Positions 1-9,100 of a DNA stretch of 29,373 bases are shown in pieces; the first letter of the stretch is position 1; every line of letters begins with the position of its first letter. The notes beneath the pieces are model-generated. The model was not told where the DNA came from, made no database searches, and was given only the letters and a program-made list of their open reading frames with translations. A program made the position numbers and the translations under genes. The DNA is from a virus: IMG/VR virus record IMGVR_UViG_3300012936_000108, positions 1 to 29,373 of that record, one strand, 5' to 3'.

Positions 1-45
1 TGGTGGTTCTTGTGAAATTACTTAATTAATAATACCTATAAATAT
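1..45. other. Non-coding end of the window beyond the terminator
   Basis: This AT-rich stretch lies beyond the block terminator and holds no complete gene. On the plus strand one frame reads GGSCEIT and then TAA at 23-25, so it might be the tail of a rightward gene converging on the terminator. The fragment is far too short to support that. Confidence 0.3.
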
Positions 46-78
46 AAAAAGGGGACCTCATTTGAGATCCCCTTTTTT
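46..78 (-). terminator. Terminator at the end of the late gene block
   Basis: A stem of GGGGATCTC, loop AAAT, GAGGTCCCC on the minus strand is followed by TTTTTA, 43 bases beyond the stop of the giant gene. The stem is complete on the minus strand with one U-G wobble and has one C-A mismatch on the plus strand. The plus strand also has a T-run (six T at 73-78), so it could work in both directions between converging genes, but more weakly rightward. Confidence 0.88.
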
Positions 79-120
79 GGTTACAGGAACTTTGGGTATG
101 GTGCCCAGTTTTTTTGTTCC

Positions 121-3100
121 TTATTTCATGAGTTCTAATAGCTTAGCTACTCTATCTTTCTCGTACTTAAGCTTTGCAATTTCAGCTTTGCTCAAACCTA
201 AGCTATCTAACTTTCTAATTTGCTCATCTTTATTTAACGCTTTATATTTAGCTGTTCTTACAGCTTTCTTATCTACTTTTATTTTACCACCTTTGTTTTT
301 GTATATTATTAAATCAATCTTTTGTTTCTCTGTTTTAGCATTCTTTATAGTATACTCTCCGTAACCTAAACCTTTCAACATTTTTATTTGCTGTTCAGCG
401 GTTAGCTTTTTAATAGTATCGTAGTCAGTAGATCCTTTAGCTGCCTTGTAAACTTCTAAAGCTTTGTTTTTCTTAACTTGCTTTACCTGTTCTGGAGTTA
501 ATTCAGGTTGTTTACCTTTTTCTTTAAGCTGCCACTCTGGCCAACCAGCTAGCATAGCTATTCTCTGCCACATATCGTTATCCTCATTTAAAGCTCCTTC
601 TATATTTTTCATTTTATAAAACAATCTATCAATAGGTATGTTAGCTGTAGCTGAAATCACTTTTGCAAAAGCTTCGTATGCTGGGTTGTCTAAGGCAAAT
701 CCTTTTTCAAATATCTTTTCTCTTCTTTTCTTGCTATCAAAATGCCATGCAGCTTGTTTAAGTTTAGATATTTTAGAACTTATAGGTGGAGAAAACTGCA
801 TTAGTTTCCAGACTGCATCTACATATTCAGGTCTCTTTCTACCTGACCTTTCGTATATATCTAGTAAGAAGTTTTTAGCTGTAGAAACAGCAACACCTCC
901 TATACCTAAGCCCCTAAGTTGAGAATCTAATATACCGTTTATAGTTCTTTCGTACTTTTTATTTTTAACTTCGTCATCTTCTTCATCTCCAAATCCTAAA
1001 GCAAATACAGCTTGTTGTAACGCATTGAATATTATATTTTGTACAAAACCATAGTATATTATTTTACTAACATTAGATTTAGCATCACCTCTACCATTGA
1101 TTAAATCTTGAATAGCTCTTTTTTGTATTCTAACGTACTGCATAGGTGTATTACCAAAAGCAAGTATTAGCCTACCTAAATCACTAGACTGCTGAGCTGA
1201 TATTCTACTAGGATCTGAAGATTGTTGAGACTCTTCAGATATTTGTCTCCACTCTATAAGAGCTTGAGCTTCAGCTTGAGATTCTGTCATGCCGCTATTT
1301 TTCACTAAATCTTTTATTCTATTTCTGTAAAACGTAGCTCCACCCGCAGCTATAGCAAAGCTATCAGCGTATTGAGTTGGCAAATAACCTTTTTGTAGTA
1401 TATAGTTTAAAACAGCTTTAGCTTTATTCTTACTTGTAGCAGCAGCATCTGCTATTTCACTCTCTTGTATATTAAGTTTTAAACCGTTACGTCTATCCTT
1501 TAAGTAATCAGAGTTTATTAATTTAGCGAAGTCTTTCCAATATTGTTTTTGATTAGCAAATGCGGCGCCTGCTTGTAATGGATTGTTGAAACTCCAGTTT
1601 ATATAGTTAATAGAAGATATAGTTTGAAGAACTGCTGATCTAGTGTTGAAGAACATTATAGTTCCTATAGATCCATTAACATAATCTAACATTTGATTGC
1701 TTAGCCTATTACCAGTATCAAGTCTATTTCTTCCAGACTTCATTCTTTTAAGCATACCTTCTAAAGCCTCTCTATACTTTGTACCATACAAAGCTTCTAG
1801 CTTGTTTAAGTTTTTCTCACTATAAATAGCATCAACGTTTTGTTGCCACTCAGCTAAATACTTAGATCTTTTTTCTGTGTTAATTAAATCTATTAAGTCT
1901 GTAGTTATAGTCCCTACTTGCCAGTCTGGTTTAGGTTTTATATATCCATCTCCTTTTGTTATAGTTAATATTTGCTCTGCAAACATTTTTAATTTAGGAT
2001 TATTTTCTACTACGTTTTTAAGTTCTTGTAAATCTGTTTTAGAAAGACCAGGAACACTATGACCCATAAGATCATATAGGTAAACTCTAACAGCTTGTTC
2101 GTTGGTTAGTCCAGTTTCGTTTTTCTTTCTAAGATCTTTAGGAACATCTAATGATTTTTTAAGTGTTTTAAAATCGTTCATTAAATTCAACCTAGCTGCA
2201 GATAAATTTTCTTGAGCTTTAGTATAAGGATCTATTAAGTGTTTCTTATACCAAGCCATTTGTTTATCTCCTTTAATTCCTTTTGTTAACGTTGGATATA
2301 TTAAACCTAAGAAATCTTCTGCTGAATAAGGAACAAAAAACTTAAACTTACCCTTGTTAGCTCCAACAGTTTTAGCTTTAACAGGTGAATATTCTTTATA
2401 AAATTCTACACCTGTAGTTTCCTCTAGCAATTTGTTAAAGTCAATGCTCATTTGCTCAGAGCTTTTGATTTTAGCTTGCTGCACTTTGGACTTAACATCC
2501 AATTGAGACATTGCTAGTTTAACCGCTGCTACGTTTTGCATGGCGTCATCAGCGAAGTAAAAGTCGTTATAACCTTCCGCTGCTTTACCAACAAGCCACT
2601 CTGCTTTTGCTTCACCAGTAGAATTACCTAAACCAATTATATTCTCTTTCTTAAACTCTAAACCTTCTGCTTTTAAAAATTCATATATAGCTTCTTGTGC
2701 TTGAGGTGCTCTGGCAGTAAGTACAAATAAGTCTTCGTTACCTCTAGCCTTTTTTATTGTTTGAGCTACATCAAACAAGGGACCACGACCACCTTCAGTT
2801 ACATTATTGAAATCTGAAAAGTCCATGTTCCAACCTTCTTCTTTTAAATCTAAACCTTGCTTAGCAAACTCTTCGGCATTTAGTCTTATAGTCTTACCAT
2901 CTTTAGTAGCTATAACTATGTTATTGCTAGTTGCTAGCGTATCATCAAAATCAAATACCCTAATCTTTTTTATAGGTTGGTCTAATGAATTAGCGTTATT
3001 TAAAGCCTTATCTAAAGTAGAAGCTTTATTCAAAAGAGTTTCCATATCCATATTACTATTAGAACTAGACACTTCTGAATTTTTAATTTCTACCTCGTTA

Positions 3101-6100
3101 TTTCTTGTCGCTTGCTCTTGATAAAATTGTAGTGGTGGTACTCCAGCTTTTTGATCTTTAACATATAGCTTAAGCATGTCTTGAGCTGCTTTGGTATCTG
3201 TCTGTTTGCTAGCTAAATCAAATATTAACTGCTGCGTTAAAGCTATCACATTTGGGTCTTTCATTTGATCTTTAGTGAGAATATCTTGTAGTTTATATTT
3301 TTCAGCTACAGATTCACCGAGTACGAAAGTTTCAAAAGGATTGAAACCAGAGCTACCATCATTAGCGTTTATTTGTGCATTAACATCAGGGTGAAAATAA
3401 CGAACTTCAAATGGCATTGCTTTAGATAAGTCTCCAGTTCTTAAAGCTTCATACCAGCTATCCCAAAACATATCAGGCATTTTACTTTGAAAGCCTGGCG
3501 CTTTTAACATACCATCTTGGCTTTTACTTATATAAAGTTGTAAGAAATTATCCTTTATTAATTTTATAGCTAAGTCTGTATCTAAGCTATTATCTGTAAT
3601 AACTGTTAAAACAAAGTCAGCTAAATCAGCTTGAGGTATAACATGTTCTTTAACTTTCTTTCCGTCTTGTAAATAAACAGAGGTGTTACCACTAGGAAAA
3701 GCAGCGACTCTAAACATGTGTGAACTGTTTTGGCTTGCTGTACGTAGTATACCTGCTATCATTTGAACAACCTCTGGTTTGTTGTTTGATCTTTTGTAAA
3801 TTTTATCAAACTCTGATATTATCAAACCTAAACCCTTGTAGTTGTTTTCTCTTTCATTTTTATAAGTTTCATCTTTGTAATAACCATCAATGTTCTCATC
3901 AATAGCTTTCCAAGCTTTACCTAATGTAGTAAAAGTTTGAACAACAGCATCCATTTGAGTTTCGCTTAGTGGATATGTTCTGTCAGACCTGTTAGAATAT
4001 TTTTTTATTATAGTTTCTAATTGACTTTTGTTGAGGTCTTCTAAGTTTATCTTTACTTCATTGTTTAATACTTCTCCATTATATTCTTTAGATATAACAT
4101 CAGCTTCTTTTTCATTTTTAAAAGGTACATATATTGAATCTATATCTCCTTGTCTACCTAATGTTAATAGTAATTGAACACCTAGTCTATCTTCAGCATT
4201 TAGGTTTTGGCCTTTAGCTAAACCTTTATCTATGTTTGCAAAAGTTCCAGAACCTACAGTTCCAGCAATGAATGGGTAGTATTTTTGAAGTAATCTTTTA
4301 AACGTTCTAATATCCTGTACATTCGGATCACCTTTACTATTATACCCAATTAGATAATTTACACCTAAGTTTTCAACAAACTTTTTAGAGTAAACAGCAC
4401 TAAACTTTATATTAGGATCAACCTGCATTTTCCTACTTATCTCAGCTATTTCGTTAGCTGTCTTACCAGCTTTTTTAGCTGCTGATGGAGAAGCATCTCT
4501 ACCTAATTGATCAGTAATTCCTTCAGCTACTGCTGTTTTTCTATTTCCTCTTAGTCCGCTTCTAACTTCTTTACCTGTTTTTTTACTTGTTATTTTTAGC
4601 GGTGGTAATAGAAAATCTATAAGATCCTGCGGTTTGAAATCTTTAAACTCGTAAAGATTAACACCTTGTTTTGTGTTTTCTACATATACTTTATCATTGT
4701 CTAAAGCTTTATCTATGTCAGCTTGTTTAGTAAGTCTTACAGGAGGTTTTGTAAATATTCTATTCTCAGGTTTTACTTGACTTTCTAATCTAACAAACCA
4801 TTGTATAGGTAAAAGATCTTTCATTACCGGTGCCATTTTCTTAACGGTAAACTCGTACATCTTGTTATTACCTAAAGCTTTTTTAACTTTATCTGTCATC
4901 TTACCTCTGAACAAATCAGTAACTACAGATTTAAAATCTTTTTCACTAATAGGTGGAAGTTCACTTTCGTAAATCTCTACAGCAGCTGTCTCAAACTCTT
5001 CTTTTAATTCTTTGTTTATTACTTCAGGAAAATCTTTTGGTATTTTAGACTTAGGTGTTACTCTCGCCTTCTTATCTTCAACTGTATCATTGTTAGTATT
5101 AGGTGAGGTTAATTGTCTTGCTTCATCCGAGTCAATACTTTTTGTTGTTTTATTTTTATCTGCCTCTTTTGCTAATGACTTTTTAGAATCCATTTTACCA
5201 AAGTTGGTATTAGCAAATATAAATTCTCCAAAACCTTCTACACCAACAGTGGATCCATCAGCCCTTTTAGCTTCAGGATCAAAGTTAGCTAACCTATCCC
5301 TTACAGACTGTATAGCACCTGGATATTCTCCACCTTTAGATTTACTTTTAACATAATTACTTATTACCCCGTCTTTGTTTATAGGTAATCCTAATTCTCT
5401 TCCTTCATTAAAATCGAAAGTCTGATAATAAAGAGGATTAAATTTTCTAGGATCTCTAGTAAAGTTTTCAAAGTCTTCTTTTGTTTTTATATCTTTAGGT
5501 ATTAAGCTATTTATTTCTTCTAAAACTGTTAACTTATCTGAAGATTTTACATCGCTAGCTGCTATAGCAACGTCATTACCTACTTCTGTATTAATATCTA
5601 TAACTTTAGTATCACCAGGCATCGTATCAACTATCTCTGCTACTCTACTACTATAAGTTCCTATGTTTATACTACCTTCATTTAACGATTGAGCTAAGCT
5701 TATGAAATATTGTACTACATCATTTTGTCCTCTAAAAGGTATACTAAAATCGCCGTCGCTCGCGCTGTCTAAACCTTTGTTAAGTAAAAAACCAAGTAAC
5801 GCAGGCATGTTACCTTTTTTGTTTAACTTTATTTTTTTGTTACCTACGTTTTCAACGAAAGAAGCTATAACTTCTTCATAGTCCCACTTACCATCTTTAA
5901 TAATACCTGAGTTACTCTCAACTATAACTCTCCAAAGTTTAGGATCTAAGTTTTCCATGTATGAAACTATCTGTTCACCAAAAGCTTTAAATTTTTCTGG
6001 AGACTTTCTAATTAGTTCAGCTGAAGAAGAGTGAGATGTTTCATGACCACCAGTGTTAAACCTTTGGTTCTTTAACATATTAGGTTTGTATATTAAGAAG

Positions 6101-9100
6101 TTTTCAGTGCCAGTTCCTAAGTCACCGTAAAACAAACCATTCTTGCTCCCTTTTTCTAGTTTTTCTATTTGTTGATCTACAAGATCTTTATCTAAACCAG
6201 ATTCAATAAGTATTTCTTTAGCTTGATCTACATCTTCTGCTACTCTTAAATCAGGGTTAGCGGCTATGTCTTTTGCTATTTGTTCGTTAACTTTATCTAA
6301 ATCATACAGATCGTTAGCTTTATCTATTATGTCTTGCTGTGATACTTTTTTCTTTTCGGACAATGCATCAGTTGCTTTCTGAATGTAAGAGTTATATTCT
6401 TGCTTTGCTTTAGAATTAAATACAGATGCTCCTTTCAAAGCGTAGAAAGCGTTTCCAAAATATTTTTTAGACGTATAAAAGTTTTTATCTTTCTGAAGTT
6501 GGAGAAACTCTGTATTTATTTTATCTAGTAATTGTGTTTTTTCTTGAGAAGAAAAAGAGTTGTCATTATTTACTTTAGTTGCCTGAGCTTTTAAGTCGCT
6601 CATTCTAGCTAATACCATCGCAAAGTTAGCATTACCCTCTCCTTGAATACCTACATTTTTATACAACGCATCTATCTGATCAAACGTGTTTGATAACTCA
6701 ACGTTTATATCTTCTATAGCTTTATTATTGTCAGCTAATTTTAAGTTTAAGTTTTTAACTAAAACAGGATCTATAGTTCTTCTAAGATAATGGTTATTTA
6801 TCTGCTCTTTTATTCTCTTATTCTCAAGTTGTAGTTCGTTTTTATCAAACGATAGTTTGTCCATTTCGTTCTTTTGCCTAGCACCTATAAAATTTTTAGT
6901 AGTTAAAGCGTAATAAACTGGAGATATAGTAGCTACTGGACCCGATGACAATATACTAGTAGCAGCTATCTCACTTAAACCCTCTGTATAATGTCTACCA
7001 TTTAAAACGTTTTGTACAACACCGTTAACCACTTCAAAGCTAGCATCTACCGTTTGATCTGCTATTATTGAAGGCGCTTGTTGCTTTAGATATTGCATAG
7101 CACCCTCTGCATATTTAGTAGTTGCGTTACCGCCAACACTTTTCACTAAACTCTTACCTTTGTTTAATATTTTCCAAGTAGGTAAAGTTGCAAATGTAGA
7201 TTCTGAAACACCACTTAATACTGATCTCCAAAGTATACCAAATTCATTATAACTTCTTTCACCACTTATAACTTGGTTTCTCATATCAATATCTGTTTGA
7301 CCAGCAGACATCGCTCCCATAGCTACCATTGGTATAGTTGCGCTACCGCCACTAAAAAGCATTACAGCAAATTGAGGCATCTGCGTACCCGTCATGTGCC
7401 AAAACCAACTACCAAACTCACCAGCTGTTTTGAATTCTCCAAATTTTGGAGGTGGTGCGTATGGTGAGTTCATTTTATTTTGCCAACCTTTCCAAGTCAT
7501 CATGGCCTGAGTCAATGGATCTTCTTTTATCACACCAGAACCGCTTAGAGCGCTCATAGTCCAACCGTAAGGTGTTAAATACTTATAAGCACCGTAAGCT
7601 ATATCTGTAACAACGTTAGCAACAGAGAACGCGAAGTTTTGCGTGTTAGATTGTAGATCGCTATAGTTTAATTTATAAACTTCCCACTGTGTGTTTACAT
7701 CTTCTATATCATCTATTAACTTTATCTGTGTTTCACCATTCTTTTTATAAGCTAAGTTTAAGTTTAACAAATTGTCTGCTTCAGCTTTCTGCCCATCAGT
7801 AAATCTTTTTGGAACAATAACTTTAGCTAATTCACCGCTACCATCTTTATAATTTGTTGTAACTTCTACCAACTCTTCACCTGGTCTTATTGGAACGTTA
7901 TAACCTGGCACGTTTAAAACAGAGCTCATCATGTCAATATAGTTTGTACTAGCTATATTCATTTGATGTGTTAAATTTCTCTCTGTGTTTTTAGCATTAT
8001 ATAAAGCTTTCTTTTGGTTCTGCTTTAGTTTCATGCTAGTTAATATAAACGTTCCTTGAACCTTTCTTTCTTCACTCTCCCACCTGTCAACCTCAACATA
8101 GTTTTCAAAAGCTCTTTTACTTTCTTCAAAAAGTCTTTGCTCTACAACTGTTTCGTTTATAGCTTTTTTATTTATAAACTCAGTAAAGCTAGCACCACCA
8201 TTAGCCTCACTCCATTCTTGAGTATTAAAAACTTTTTTAACTCCTTCTTTTTTGTCAAAGTAAATAAACATAGCTTCTTCGCTATCTATAGAAAACTCTT
8301 CAGCAGCTTCGTAACCTTGTATATTTCTGTATTGTGACTTTTTAGATTTAGTACCTTTAGCTTTGTCGTAGTCACCTGTTAACTTATCTGCCTGACCAAA
8401 CCCACCTTTTTCAACAACGGCTGTATATGTAGGCATTGTAGAGTATTCTATTTCTCCAGTAATACCTAAGTCGTTTTCTTGTATATAACTGTTGAAAGCT
8501 ACTTGCTGAGCAGCCCTAAGCTCTTCTCTATTTAATTCTTTTCTATCTTCTTTTGGTATGTAAGCCACAGATCCAGAGTAGCTAGGATCGTAAGCCGGTA
8601 TAACAACATTAGCAAACTCAAACATGTTAACAGAAAAGTCACCAGTCTTATCGTCATAGCTTGTAGCATATTCTTTTATTATTTCTGGCTTTTTCCACTG
8701 AACATTTAAACCACCTTCATTAGATGGTGTAAGCTCAGCTTCTTTAATTAGATCTCCTATCTTTTTAAAGTTTTCCTCAAATTGATTTACAGTGTTTACG
8801 TCAGAGTGTGCAGCTAAAAAATTATTAAAAACCTTTAAATTGTGCCTAGCATATCTTCTACCTTCAGCATCGTCGCTGTAGTCGACATCTACTACTATAG
8901 TGTCATCAGATCCTTTGTGTGTTATCCTAATTTGATCTCTTCCAAAGTAACCTTCTTCCTCCAACTCGAAACCCTCTGGCATAACTTGTTCTAAGGCTGA
9001 TATTACTTGACCTTCACCTTGGTTTATAAACAAATCGGTAGTTATGTTGTTGTTAAAATAATCTAATCTATCATCTTTAGTTACGTAGCTAGGTTCAACT

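Noticed and set aside
94-117. Second hairpin tgggtatggtgccca followed by seven T on the plus strand
   Set aside because: Only a 4-base stem with a 7-base loop, and on the strand opposite to the known genes. Too weak to call a terminator.
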